A DNA stretch of 64,000 nucleotides from Euborellia annulipes (GCA_023213315.1 JAKCPI010004485.1:62001-126000), one strand, 5' to 3'. Positions 46,178-58,045 are shown, numbered from the stretch's first letter. Notes: a model not told the origin generated them from the sequence alone. Translations and numbers: made by a program.

Positions 46178-46726
46178 ATATTTTATAATTTATGTTGTTT
46201 TTATTAATATACCTAGGTACCGGTATATTATTATAATGGTCGTCAGGAGAATGAAGAAAGAGGGAAAGAGAATTTACAAGACTAATTAAGATCCCCATTT
46301 ATTTTCAAAAAGTCTATAGTATTATACATAAACCCTGAGTCATAAGTTTAAAAGTTTTTTTTTTTTTTTATACTTTCTTTGTTCTTAACGAAAAAGAAGA
46401 AGATTGAATGTAAATAGTTAAGATTGAAGTTAGAAAATTTGCAATTTAAAGGCCAGGGGCATCTCGTATCATGTCAAAAATTTATTTAAATTGATTGAAT
46501 TGACTATCAATCATTTGAAATAATACCGAAAAAGATTTTAATTAAATAAATGGCTAACCCTTATTGCAACAAAGTATTTTTTTGAATTACTGTATTAACA
46601 AGAACATTATAATCCTTTGATCAAATCGATGAAGATGTTATGCAGTAAAACATTGGCAATTGAAACGAAAATATAAATTGGTTTATAGAAAAAAATTTGG
46701 ATTTTATGATTTCAACGAAAATTAAA
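44949..46726. other. Unassigned, includes a TA microsatellite
   Basis: A (TA)n tract lies at 46141-46174. CCGGCGGGCGTTCAAC at 45631 matches part of the insertion at 17227 in reverse. Positions 45905-46110 are less AT-rich and show no repeat relative in the window; they could be conserved non-coding DNA. No frame was seen. Confidence 0.45.
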
Positions 46727-46815
46727 AAAAAATCTGGCGTGACCGGTTGCATAGCACAATACTTGCAAGGTTATCACACCAGATTTTGAGTCGGAATATA
46801 TTTAGTTTTAAAACA
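46727..46815 (-). mobile_element. Family A hairpin remnant
   Basis: AAAATCTGGCGTGACCGG faces GTTATCACACCAGATTTT, then GGAATATATTTAGTTT as in reversed copies. Confidence 0.65.
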
Positions 46816-47696
46816 TTTTTCTTTGCTACATATTTATTTAACTCTGAATGGAAGCGACTAATTAAACAAATATCTCTGAGCTCAATGTATTGATCTTTTT
46901 TATTCGCACAATTCTTTGTCTTTTTGGAAAAAAAAGCCAAAGGAATTGATGAAATAAGGAAAGGGTGATGAAAGGCCTTTTCCTCTGTGGAATGTCATCT
47001 TGTGGCATTTGTGAAATTGCAAGGAGTTCCAATCAGAGCAAATACCGCCAAGGGAGAAGAATTAAATCAAAGGTCAGTGGCTAATCCGAACATAGGTCTA
47101 ATCGATCCAGGATTTAATTTATTTTTTATAAAATAAATTTTTATTCATATTTTCATCCTAAAAAAAAATATGTAAATCCACAAAAAATATCAACTGGAAT
47201 CCTTTAATCATGTGAAAGATTTTTTTTTTAGTTTATAATTAAATTATTGATAAAATTTTTAATATTCCTTTAAAATACGAACCACATATTTTTCTGTTAT
47301 TTTAGGAGGATGTGATGTATTGAAGTAGAAATAATGTATTATAATGGATTTAAAGCTAACAATTACATTACAAAGCTATATAATTAGACTCTGATTTATG
47401 TATAATTACTATAAATTAATATTCACTGATAATAATTAATATTCAATGATAATTCTGATTAATATTCAATTGTGGTGGCTTTTAGCCGAGGGGTGAAGGA
47501 AGCTGGCCTAGAGTTTAATGATACTGTATGATCTTGGTGAACCTCAGTTGTTGAATTGTCATGGTCAGCTGTAATTATTTGCAATATTCCTTATTAAAAA
47601 AAAAGTATTAATGTGAAATGGATAGGTGAGTAGAACTTAAGATTGAAGAAAAAGGCAAAAGCAGCTAAGTATATTTCATTTATTAAAGACACAATC
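46816..47696. other. Unassigned; 46940-47110 less AT-rich
   Basis: The segment 46940-47110 (CCTCTGTGGAATGTCATC, CCGCCAAGGGAGAAG) has mixed composition and no relative in the window. It may be unique, possibly regulatory, DNA. The remainder is AT-rich, with TTAATATTCAATG repeated near 47420-47470. Confidence 0.35.
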
Positions 47697-47975
47697 GAAG
47701 TACTAGTACTCTTTGGCCGATTTTGATCAAAATCTTCTTTTCACGCCCTAGATGGATGTCTAACTTAAATATAAAATTTCAACCTTAGCTCAATTCCTTC
47801 ATGCTTTAAATTGAACCCAGACAGACAGACCATGTCACGAAAACCACTTTTTTGGATTCAGGTGACCTCAAAACGTGTATATCCCTCAAAATCTTAGCAT
47901 CGACATGAAACCAATACTTTCTCTCAATATATATGTATATTAACATATACATAGAGGTAAGAGAAAGAAAAAAAA
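47697..47975 (-). mobile_element. Family A, 5' half, reverse strand
   Basis: AAGTACTAGTACTCTTTGGC, TCAAAATCTTCTTTTCACG, ACAGACAGACCATGTCACG, CACTTTTTTGGATTCAGG and finally AGAGGTAAGAGAAAG. The microsatellite site here is only GACAGACAGACC. Confidence 0.8.
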
Positions 47976-49432
47976 GGTAGGCCTAAAGTAGAAAAAATCT
48001 AAAAAAAAAATTTCAAAAAATGAACAAAAATTTGATACAAGGATTTTCTTTCTCTAATATTGATCTAGTATATAACATGTCTACTACTTTTCAAAATTAA
48101 TTGGCAATCTACTGAAAATCATAAAATTCACATATTATTTATTATTTTTAATATTATCCCTATTATGTTAAAAATAAAGTTCTTCAACTTATTTTGGGAG
48201 TAGGCTGATATATTTGAATCATTCTTCTCTTCACAAACACATTTGCATCGTTTATCCCTATATATTATCCCTATATACACACACCCTATATACACGCACA
48301 TTTATTAGTCTTTTTTCTTTAGCTCATAATTTGGCTTTTTTTATTAAATTCATTTATTTCATTAACAATTTTTCTTAAGAGAAAATTACTTCGTTTTTTA
48401 TCTCCTGACAAATTTCTCCCGTCTCAATTTTCTTTTATTTTCTTTTTTCTATTGACAAACGGGTATTTATTAGTTAATTAAAATTACCCAGTGATGATAT
48501 TATATTTATCACTCTCCAGTTTCTTTACTCATTCCGCTAATTTATCTCAGACACCCAATCTGTGCGATATGTGATAACAATACATCCATTAATTGAATTT
48601 ATAATAAGTGGTTAATTTAAGAAGAAGCACAGACTCTATAAAGCATCGCATCGTCTTGTCGATACAATAGAACTTGAGTGGAGAAAAGAGACGAGAGCGT
48701 ATTATTAAATTTCAATTTTAATTGCACGTTTAATTAATCAAAGACTTGTTCTGAATAATCTAATATTATTTTCGATTAAAATAATATAGCAGTATCCGAA
48801 AATTTAATTTTATGCTCTTCCAAATATGCTTTCATTATCTTTTGAACTTATTAAATTATTATACGCACCTCCACTTCACTCTCTCTCTCTCTCTCTCTCC
48901 CATATTCTTGAGTATCTTCTAAATTACAAAACTCGATTTTTAATAATATCTCCTTTAATATCACTCTAAAAAACATTAATATCTGAAGGTGTCTTAACAC
49001 TTTTAAATAATATAAAGGAAATTGAATTAGACTAAAAAACTTTTCGTTTGGATAATTCATTTAAAAATTTTTAATAATGAAAATTTAAATTTACATAAAA
49101 AATTAAATTTTTCCAACATTTTAACTCAATTGGTGTACTTTTATAATTAAAAAAAATGTAATATATAAAGGTAAATGTTTATAATTAAAAATTTAAATAA
49201 ATTAACATATCTCTTCAACACTAGAAAATTATTTAAAAAAGCAAGTGTTGTAAAAAAAAAAACTAATTTCTTAGTAGAGTTTTTATTGAACTCTTTGATG
49301 GTAAATAATTTTTAAAAATTTGTGGTTCAGATTTTTTTTTAGAAATTCCATAACATACTCAAATTTGGTATCTAGTTTCAACGTATTTAGCTCTTAACTT
49401 TTCAATTAAATAATTTGAAATAATTTATATGG
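47976..49432. other. AT-rich stretch with a CT microsatellite
   Basis: (CT)n at 48878-48899. The rest is AT-rich with no frame or repeat assigned. Confidence 0.5.
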
Positions 49433-49663
49433 ATGGTGTTATGCATATAGGAACCAAGCGCCATTATGATAGAAATTGTGTTAAGATCGCCATCTTGTAG
49501 GGAAAAAAATCTACCTCTTTATTTTAATCAGTCTGTGCACTTTTTTTTTTTGTATAAAACAAGAAAAAAGTCATTGCCATTGGGTTTGTTTACAAGTGTG
49601 CAAATGAAATGGTCTTTATCTCAGATTTAGATTAATGTCGCTTGGTTCCTTTATGCATACCAT
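49433..49663. mobile_element. MITE with 28-base inverted ends
   Basis: Starts ATGGTGTTATGCATATAGG then AACCAAGCGCCATTA, and ends TAATGTCGCTTGG then TTCCTTTATGCATACCAT. A second inverted pair (TGCGCAAAT-type and CACTTTTT) is not clear. The target duplication could not be fixed. The core is AT-rich and non-coding. Confidence 0.65.
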
Positions 49664-50039
49664 TGTCTATATAGTTACTTGGTTTTTTCAAACGTAGATA
49701 TTTTTGAGATCCCATGGGCGTAAAAAGTTCATTTTGATTGTTGGGAGCAAGCTTTTAATAATTTTTGTTTATTAAATTCTGGTATTCAGAATAATTAGGT
49801 TAAGACTACGCTACTCTAATTCGTTCTGGAAGGGCAAAATACTAAAAATGAAATTATTGAAGTGAAGAACTTGAAAGTCCATCAAAAAATCAAATTCTTC
49901 AATCCATTAATCTTTATAAAAACTTTTATAAGACTAAAAATTTGAAATAAAGTTCTGAAAATTTATGCAAAAACTCCTTGCTAAAAAATTATTATATTAG
50001 GCCTATATTATTTTATTCAACTTATATATTTTATTATAA

Positions 50040-50417
50040 TTGCAAATATTTAGTTTTAGTTTTTTTTACTCGATGAATTTAAATTTAAATTTATCTTATG
50101 TTGGAACTGTTTTTCTTTGGTTGGCTAATTATCTTGCATGGATAATTAATAGATTTATTCTTGGCACGTTGCTGCAAACTTGTCTCTTGTCCCACATGTC
50201 CTGCATGCACATTCGCGGTTGTTTGTCTTCATTGCGGGAGTGGGTGTTGTATGGAGAATGGAAGCCATCGTCACTCCGTGCTTCCAAGCGGAATACACCT
50301 ATTGATCACCAGAAGGCAACAGAAGCAACGTTGCAAAACTGGATTTCTGCAACCGGAGATGTCAACCCAGTAGGGATGATATTCTCAAGATGGAGGGCTA
50401 AAGGGCTTACGAATTAA
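50040..50417 (+). other. GC-richer open region, unrecognised
   Basis: Positions 50161-50410 are GC-richer than the surroundings and two + strand frames stay open. One frame has SCPTCPACTFAVVCLHCGSG; the other ends WISATGDVNPVGMIFSRW. The reverse strand also reads RECACRTCG. The Cys spacing differs from a peroxidasin LRR N-cap (no CPxxCxC with a following L-x-x-x-P), so I do not assign it to that gene. It could be an exon of another gene, a decayed transposon zinc finger, or a repeat. Confidence 0.25.
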
Positions 50418-52482
50418 ATTAAGATTGCCAAACGTATCCTGTTTCCGACGGGAATTCCTCTCTCTCTGACGCGAATTCACCTTTAAATCCACAACTCATC
50501 TGATTTCATGACAACAAAAAATTCCGTAAAAAGAAATAATAGTTCGCCTTTAGATGCATTTTGAAGACCTCATCATGTCACTTACCCAACTTTTATATTT
50601 CCTTCTTTTCATTGTTATCAAAATTTTTACGTTTGTTGATAAAAATAGTTCAATAGAGAGATTTTTCAAATTATTTTATTCTTTTTTATATTTTCTCATT
50701 TTATAAGAACTCTTATTAAATTAAGAAATTTTATATAAAAGTTTGAATTCAAGAAAAATATTTCATGTTGAATTTAATAAAATTAATTCAATTTTATGGT
50801 GAAAAATTATATTTTTAAAGGGAATGTATAAGGTTATCAAAAGGAGCTTTTTTTAATATAAACAAGATATCGATCACTAAGAAAATGGAGCTCGTTAAAA
50901 AGAAAAAATTGTAATTGAACAGAAAAAAAAGCTTTAATCTTTCTGCCTTTGTCCAAAAAATTCTTCTAGTTATTTTAAATTGATACAGTGCTGTTGATAG
51001 CGTGTTAAACGAGTCTCTATATCTATATTAAAAAGAAGCTCGCCCAGTTACTTGATTAATTAACATTTAATAAAATACTTTAGTAGTGGGGTTCGAAAAG
51101 AAATCATCAAGAACTTTCTAATCTTTATTAAAAATTTTTTAAATAAAATCATTATTAACCACTTGATATCTATTACGACACTTAATAAACTCTGGAGTGA
51201 AAACGCATATAATATAAAATTTCCTAAGAAAAAGTAAAGTGATATGAGAAACTTACGGAGGGTATGAGAAAGGTAATGTCGATATAAGAAGAATAATAAA
51301 AAAAGAACTTTGGTAAAGGGGGTGAGGGTAGATTTTAGTTGATAGTAGTAAACTTGATTAAATGGGAAATAAATATGGTATTAAAATTAATCTCATATTT
51401 GGTTTATAAATATAGAATCGAAATAAATAAAAATTTCATAAGAATTGGAAAAAATTTTAAATTAAATAAAGGGGTTGAATCGAAATTAATAAATCTATAG
51501 GAAATAATTGTTTTATGGAAGATAAGGGGAGGGGGGGGAGGATGGGGGGAGAGTTTGGAATTATAAATAAAAAATGTATGGATTAAAAAGTTACTATAAT
51601 AGAGATATTAAAAATGGAAAATGAAGAATAAATATACAGTATTTTTTTTTTTTTTTTATTTCTCTTCTCGACTTCTAAGGCCATTTAGGGTTCCACGTAT
51701 ATTTAATTATAATAGTACCGATGACTATCGTGGGATTGTTCCACATGCTCGTTTTTCGGTGCCAGCTATTCGGAATTTAACCCTTACTTTTGGCATTACT
51801 TAACATTAACGATCTTGGTGATTATTGCTTTACTCCCTTACCAAGCCTCTCGGCCATAAATATATTTATCAATTTAATATTCGCCTGCAAGTTAGGCAAC
51901 CATATCTGAGATATGTTAAATTTTTAATCTCTAAGCATGCATATTGAATAAAAAAAGATCTTCAAACCAAACTATTTTCTAATATCATATTTTTTCCCAA
52001 TGCTAGAGCCGTTTTTATAAAAAAAATATTAAATCAGTATTACCATATCACTATAGTAGTATTTTATTTTATTGAACAGATTCACGACGCATACGACCAG
52101 AGTAAGCTACCTGGGCTAGCATATTTGAGCTTTTATTAGGTTTTGAGATATTTATTCACACACTGACTAACATTAAAAGACTTGTATTTCCGTTGAAGTT
52201 TCGATAACGAAATTTATTATATGCATAAGTAAATATCTAAACTTTTTCTCAAAACAAATGATAATTCACTTTCAATATATTCTCATTTAGAATGATAAAT
52301 ACTTTAACTGTTTTTTTTTAACCCTTTGGGGATCCCAAATAATTCTCTTAGGCGTCTTTTTTTCCTCCTTTTTTCCTTTGTGAAATTAGAAGCAAGAACA
52401 TTTGTTTCCGTTGAAGGAGATTTGCTTTGTGATGACCTCTCTGCATTACTGATTCTCATTTTTCTCTTTCTGTTTGTTTCAG
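50418..52482. other. AT-rich sequence upstream of the first visible peroxidasin exon
   Basis: Presumably intron of the peroxidasin gene, since an upstream exon must supply the first two bases of the codon completed at 52483. It contains G-runs at 51526-51552 and a polypyrimidine tract just before the acceptor (TTTCTCTTTCTGTTTGTTTC). No earlier exon could be identified. Confidence 0.5.
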
Positions 52483-52554
52483 GGATCTGAGATTCAACAG
52501 GTTTAAAGAGATCCCGCCTAACGCGTTTAAAAATCTCCATCGTCTCAACACCCT
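52483..52554 (+). CDS. PXDN: Peroxidasin LRR exon (first visible)
   Basis: A 72-base exon between a strong polypyrimidine tract ending TTTCAG and the donor GTAAGT. It enters and leaves in phase 2 and encodes DLRFNRFKEIPPNAF followed by KNLHRLNT, one 24-residue leucine-rich repeat. The LDLRFN opening and LNTLLLNNNQ join to the next exon are the hallmark of the peroxidasin LRR block. Peroxidasin is a secreted haem peroxidase that forms sulfilimine cross-links in collagen IV of basement membranes; its N-terminal LRRs and Ig domains mediate matrix interactions. The preceding LRR N-cap exon is not visible. Confidence 0.87.
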
Positions 52555-52705
52555 GTAAGTATTCTCTTTTTATATGCATTATTAATAATAATAAATTTCG
52601 ATAATCTCATGTATACAATGTAAGAATATGAATTGAAACAATTATTCGGAATTTTAATCCTGCTTTATTGAAAAAAATAAGCAATTTTCCATCAAAAATT
52701 ACATA

Positions 52706-53290
52706 TGGGCCATTCACGCAAAATCGAACGGTTTGAAAAATTTTAATTTATGATTTCCTCCATTTTTTGATATTTTGTAGTGCCCCTTAAAAAACCCCTC
52801 CTGGTAAATTTTGAGATTTTTTTTTCGATTTTTGAAAACTTGAAAAAAATTTTTTCCTATTAATAATTAAAAAAAAATAGTACTCACGACCAGAACGGCC
52901 TGGAAAGTTGTGGATTGAATAGTTATTTGTTACAGGCGTTGTAAGCATGATTTTCAGAAAATGACAAAAATATAAATTTGAAAATGACACAGAAAAATTA
53001 TTCAAAAAAATTAATTGTATTTTTTCTTGAAAACTGCACAAAAAAACAAAAAACAAACAAATATTTCAGAAAAAAAAAGTTGGAAATCGGACCATTTTGT
53101 AGGAGTTATGAGCAAAAAAAAAAAAAAAAAAGTTTTTTTTTTTTCAAAATCTGAACCTATGATCAAAAAAATCTCAAAATTTACCAGGAGGGGTTTTTTA
53201 AGAGGTACCCGGTACTACAAAATATCAGAAAACGGAGGAAATCAAAAATTAAAATTTTTCAAACCGTTCGATTTGGCGTGGAATGCCCCA
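52706..53290. mobile_element. Tc1/mariner-like MITE with about 120-base inverted arms
   Basis: Ends TGGGCCATTCACGC and GGAATGCCCCA lie between TA dinucleotides (52704-52705 and 53291-53292). Arms share AAATCGAACGGTTTGAAAAA, GATATTTTGTAGT and ACCCCTCCTGGTAAATTT. The core contains AGAACGGCCTGGAAAGTT and AT-rich DNA. The ORFs here mirror each other across the palindrome. It lies 150 bases after the exon. Confidence 0.8.
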
Positions 53291-53329
53291 TATACTTTTT
53301 TAAACTACTCATTCATATGCCTAGGTATT

Positions 53330-53504
53330 TTTTTTTTTTTATAAAAAAACATTCACACTTTTTTCTCATTTACACTCACACTCACACAAATTCACACAGT
53401 CTTTTCGGCAACTCAGGCCATTTAAGACTTTAGACGATAACCGTTGTAATTAATATATATATTGGGGGTTCAGACATTTCTATTTAAGCCATCTGGTATC
53501 CAAA
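53330..53504 (-). mobile_element. SINE type 1, 5'-truncated, with TSD
   Basis: T run, then reversed tail (TTTACACTCACACTCACAC), GTCTTTTCGGCAACTCAGGCC and the body up to CATCTGGTATCC; the tRNA head is missing. Both sides have CTAGGTATT (53321-53329 and 53505-53513), showing the element was already truncated on insertion, as happens in target-primed reverse transcription. Confidence 0.85.
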
Positions 53505-54930
53505 CTAGGTATTATTTAAACTCAATATATTCAAATTTTTTATTGTAATATTTCTGATATAGACCTACATTTTGTTTTTACATAATAGTAATTTTTTTAA
53601 CTAATAAATAGTTTTTTATTTAATAGATTTTAATTATTTTTTTTTTTATATTGAGATTTCTATTATTATTATAATTAAATATTTTTAAAAAAACAAATTT
53701 GGAAAAAATATTTTTTTTTATATATTTTACTATTTTTTTTTAAAAAAAAAGATTGGGGTGGGTTTTTAGTAATTTATGGGTGGGGGGGGAGGGTGTAAAA
53801 TTTGATTTCATTTTTCTTTTGGGGGGGGTTTTTGGGGGGTTTTTTTTTAAAAGGGTTAAAATTTAAATATTTTTGGTAAAAAAAAAAAAAAAATAAAAAA
53901 ACCTTTCTTTAATATTTTAGTAATTAAAAATTTATTAAACGTTTTCAACAATAATTTAATCTTCAAACCCTAAAAACAAATTTTCATAAATAAGCCTTTA
54001 ATTAACGACCGAGTGGGAGGGAAAAAATTAACAATTCAAAAGCTCAATTCATGGTTTGTAATTGTCACTTTTAATTTAATTTCTCAGCAAGTGAATTACT
54101 TTTGTTTCGGGGGACCTTATAGAATCGAGCGGAAAGGGAGAAAGGGAGAGTAGAGATATATAAAGAAAATTCCACAAGCTAAATAATGATAGAGTCTACA
54201 ATGGCAAGAATCAGAGAACAAAAGAACCAACTGTCATCGGAGGCCGCCTGCTGACAGACATATAAACAACATTAAAAAGACTTTATTTTATTTATTTATT
54301 GAATAAATAAATAAAGAATAAGAAGCCTAATATTTCATATATCAAACTGTATCTTTTTTAATATCAGCATCCAGTGACGTCTCAAATTTATTTTTTACTT
54401 CCTGGGCTTTATGGCTGCCGGGTCAAGATAGAGGACGGATATTATTTTGCTCAATATTTTTTTTTTGTTCCTTTTCTCTTTTTTTCTCTATAGAAAAAGA
54501 GTTGCTTATTCAGTTGATGGCGCTTGCAAGTGTTGGGTTCTCTCACTCTCTCTCTCTCTCTCTCTCTGTGAGGTGCATCACCAAGAGAGAGAGATGGTCC
54601 ATCTTTAGCTTCCAAATCGCTGACCACACAGAACATCCTTCGGGGCAAAAGTGGCATGATTTATTGGTTCGCAGAGCCCTTGCAAATAAATCTTGTGCAG
54701 TTTATATCCCAATAGAGAAACTTTATCTTCTTAACGCTTATTATTTCACCAATTACGTTTATCTTTCATCTTAATTAAGGTATAAATGAACCATTTGCCT
54801 GGGGCATAGGCGTAGTCAGAAATTTTTGATGGGGGGTTCAAGAAAATTTTTTCAAAAATTTGAAAAATTTAAGATTATTTAATTTTAAGGTATTTATTAA
54901 TCATTTTTTTTTAGCTAGAGTAAATTATTA
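53505..54930. other. Intronic AT-rich DNA with homopolymer blocks
   Basis: 53740-53870 is built of G and T runs, and 53880-53900 of A runs. A (CT)n tract lies at 54541-54566. A MITE-like end (CATAGGCGTAGTCAG) is at 54806. The ORF at 54502-54774 spans the CT tract and resembles nothing known. Confidence 0.45.
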
Positions 54931-56075
54931 TATTTTACTTTCTCTTACCCTATATGAAATATAATTTGTATTATAGAGCTTACATATCTAGTCAAAGGGA
55001 CATTAAACAGCCAAAAATTTGCTTACTTCTTCCCCTCCCTGGTCAGAGCCTAGTAAAATTCCTTAAAAAGTTTATAAGTTGTTTTCATCCCATTTGTCAA
55101 GATCAAAATTTTAAAAATTGATATGCCCATTTTTTATTGTTACATGCATTCTCTTTCTCCAATTTTCATTTGACTTTTTTTTATTATTAACCTTCGTTAA
55201 ATTTTTAGAGTACCATATTACTTATATCTATATAAATATTAGGCCTATCTTTGCTTAAATATTTTTTAAAACAATCATTTTTTTTTTAATAGATTTCTTT
55301 AAAAAACTAAGCTTGCTTAATTTCTAAACGACCTATGATGGATTATCATCTCTCTTTGCTCTATTGATCGTAATTCAAACATATAATGAAAGCATTAGGA
55401 CCCATCTTTTCACTCATATGTATATCTTATTTAAAAAATTATTTTTAAAAACTTTTAATTAAAAAAAAACGATTATTTAACTTTGATATTTTTAATTTCT
55501 TTCTTTAAATAACACTTTCTTTGATTACTACCATTCAAAACCTAAACTAAAAAAAGACGAAATTTATTAGGACCATTTTTTTTAGAGTTAAAGAACTTAG
55601 CGTTTTTGATTAACAGACAAACTTTCCTCATTAATTAAAAGGGCTTAGGCTAAAGTCCAAATTGAGATGTCTAGTCACTCTCTCGAATGGCTCAAGCATT
55701 AGCTAACACTTTAATAAGATAAAACAAAATTCTTTTAAATCAGAGACGACAACAAATTAAACTGGGTTAGTCTCCAAACTTCTTTACTACTTCTAAACGA
55801 AATTTTTTTTTTCTATATTTGGTGGACAAGAAAAATTTAATCAAATTTACATTTTATAATAAATACCATAAAAAAAGACTGTGTTCCTTTAGTTTTTTAA
55901 CGACTATTTTAAAAAAAATTCGACATTGAATTTTGAACATGATTACAATACTTTTATTCTTCATATATAAGGTAAGAGAAAGTAAAAATTTATACGTATA
56001 GACCCTATAAATAAGCAATTTTCCCGCCCCTAAAATTTTTGCCAGGCGAGCGCCTCTTCGTAAATACGCCCCTGA
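54931..56075. mobile_element. Family A ends and other repeat debris
   Basis: 54935-54960 carries a worn family A 5' end (TACTTTCTCTTACCC). 55915-55990 carries the reversed 5' end (CGACATTGAATTTTGAACA, AAGGTAAGAGAAAGTAAAAA). Between them lies AT-rich DNA. 56040-56075 ends in AAATACGCCCCTGA, which could pair with the MITE-like end at 54806. A single element of about 1.3 kb is possible but not proven. Confidence 0.4.
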
Positions 56076-56394
56076 TTATTTTGATACATAAAGATCGGGT
56101 CTAAATAGCCTCGGGTGCCAAAAATTAAAAAAAAATAATAATTTTGTTACGTTACATGACGAATTCTGCCAATTCACCCGGGTAAAAAAACTTTGTTCCA
56201 AAAAACATAATTAATTAAGTAACTTTTGGATTTAATTCCATCATTGACTTTTTCAATTTTATACTCATTGGTAAAATCCTAAATTTTTTATTAAATATTT
56301 GTTAAAATTTCCATTAGGTTTTCAATTTTGAATGAAGGCCATAAACAAAGGCTCATCTCACCCTCTTTTTTTGTTTTTGTTTTTTAACAAATAG

Positions 56395-56640
56395 GATTGG
56401 CGCAGTGCCATTGCCTGGTCCTTAAATGACATGACAAAGTGACAAGTGTGTCTCCATGGACGGGCGTCCCGGTACCGTCACCCTCATTTCGATAATTAAT
56501 CATTGCGCGTCATTAACTCGGCCCCCGACACCCTACGGGGCCCTCGCTCATCTTTAGGGCTTCGCCTAATGGTCCGTGGCTGCAATGCATATTTTCCCTC
56601 AGACCTAAACACCAGTCCAAAGTTACGGTTTAATGGGTTT
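56395..56640. other. GC-rich island inside the peroxidasin intron
   Basis: This block is sharply GC-richer than the rest of the intron: GGACGGGCGTCCCGGTACCG, CATTGCGCGTCATTAACTCG, CCTACGGGGCCCTCGC. It contains short inversions (GACGGGCGTC; GGCCCC...GGGGCC). It has no long open frame, no relative elsewhere in the window and no match to snRNAs I can recall. Candidates are an intronic enhancer or CpG-rich promoter, a structured RNA, or an unknown repeat. Confidence 0.35.
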
Positions 56641-56690
56641 TAAAAGAAATGATAAAATAATCGAATAAAAATTTTAATTAAATGAAAATC

Positions 56691-56945
56691 GCTCTCGGGC
56701 TTGTAGTAGTTGGTAGCGCGTCTGACTTGTATACCAAGGGTCGCGGGTTCGACTCCCAGACAGTCCGATGATTTTATTTAAGCCATTTGTATACCAAATG
56801 ACTTAAGAATGCCCAAAAGATATATTCATCAACACGGTTATCGTAAAAGTCTTATATGGCCTAAGTTGCCGAAAAGACTGTGAATGTGTGTGAGAGTGTG
56901 GGTGTGAACGGGAAAAAAAGTGTGAGTTAAAAAAAAAATAATAAT
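56691..56945 (+). mobile_element. tRNA-derived SINE type 1, full length
   Basis: The head has CTTGTAGTAGTTGGTAGCGC and GTCGCGGGTTCGACTCCC, the best B-box of the family here. The body has AAGCCATTTGTATACC and GGCCTAAGTTGCCGAAAAGA, then a GT-rich stretch and A-run. Flanks TGAAAATC (56683-56690 and 56946-56953) are identical. Confidence 0.88.
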
Positions 56946-58045
56946 TGAAAATCCTAAATTTGAAACGGAATCAGAATCCCTTGTTTTGTTTTGTTTTTTT
57001 TTTTCTTTTTTTTTGTGTATATATTTAATCCTTTTTCAACCAATTAGCGAAGTTTCGTCTCTAAAAACAAAACCATTTAATCAATCAATATAATATGGGC
57101 GGTGTAGATAGATATTTTATTTCGAAATGCAAATAGCATATAAATTGAAATATAATTTCATGTTTAAAACTTTTTGTTTTGGAATTAATACGAAAAACAG
57201 TACAAGAATAGATATCAAAGATAGAGATGGTTTCGTCAAATGGGAATCTTTTTATTTTTATTTATTTATTTTTTTTTTTACTCGTATCATTGAATTTAAA
57301 TGATATCATCTAATTCTTTGATAGAAAATTCATTCGATTCATAAAATGAAAAAACCAAACATTTTCTATTTTGCTTTTTATTATTGATAATTCTATAAGT
57401 GTGAATTTGTATAAATCTCTAATGCAAAAAAAAAAAAAAAAATTTAATTAATCTCAAACAAGTTTAAAATAATTATCTCTTTCTATGCAAATCTATATAA
57501 TCTAAAAATGCATTTTTATTTCATAAAATTTATAGGAACTCATTTCGATCGATTAAAGATCTATATAACTTAATTAGAAATAATTATATTGATGATAATA
57601 ATAATGGATTTATTCACGTAAATAATCTTGCAACCATCTATTTATATAATTCGCTAATGTCCGTCTGTCACGCTCTATTTGGGCAACTTCCCGTTGGAAT
57701 TACGAAATCAAATTTTATATGCTTAAAGAAGACCTAGTGATTACAGAAATTTTTATCCTGAAATTCCTATAACTTTTTGAGTTATTCATTCCTAAATATA
57801 TGATTTTTCCCATAGGAAATGTACGTGGTATAGAGAAATAAATATTTATTCATTCTTTGTAGTTGTGTATCCTATGAATGTAAAGAAATCCTCAAGCAGG
57901 CACTGGATTGGAATATAGAAATGATAATTTTTTTCATAATTAAGAAAATTCGAGGGTCCGCCTCAGGCGGGCTCGAGCCAGCTGAGGGGAGTCCAGGGGG
58001 ATCCAGACGTGGAGCATCTCATAATTAAGAAAAGGCGAGGTCCAC
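56946..58045. other. Intronic DNA with two short repeats
   Basis: 57655-57715 is related to 32187-32250. At 57937 and 58021, CATAATTAAGAAAA followed by CGAGGGTCC or CGAGGTCC occurs as a direct repeat about 84 bases apart, enclosing a GC-rich patch (CCTCAGGCGGGCTCGAGCC). The rest is AT-rich. Confidence 0.45.

Noticed and set aside
50040..50417. LRR N-cap exon of peroxidasin from the CPTCPAC stretch
   Set aside because: The Cys spacing does not follow CPxxCxC with a later V-x-C and L-x-x-x-P, no consensus donor in the right phase follows, and other frames are equally open.
52304..52579. Reverse-strand 91-residue gene over the first exon
   Set aside because: It is the antisense shadow of the LRR exon and its polypyrimidine tract. 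The forward strand has splice sites and a recognisable protein.
56395..56470. U4 snRNA-like start (GCGCAGTG)
   Set aside because: The similarity is limited to about a dozen bases and the following U4 core sequence is absent.
56691..56765. Functional tRNA gene from the strong A and B boxes
   Set aside because: It continues into the standard SINE body and tail with a target duplication, so it is a SINE head.
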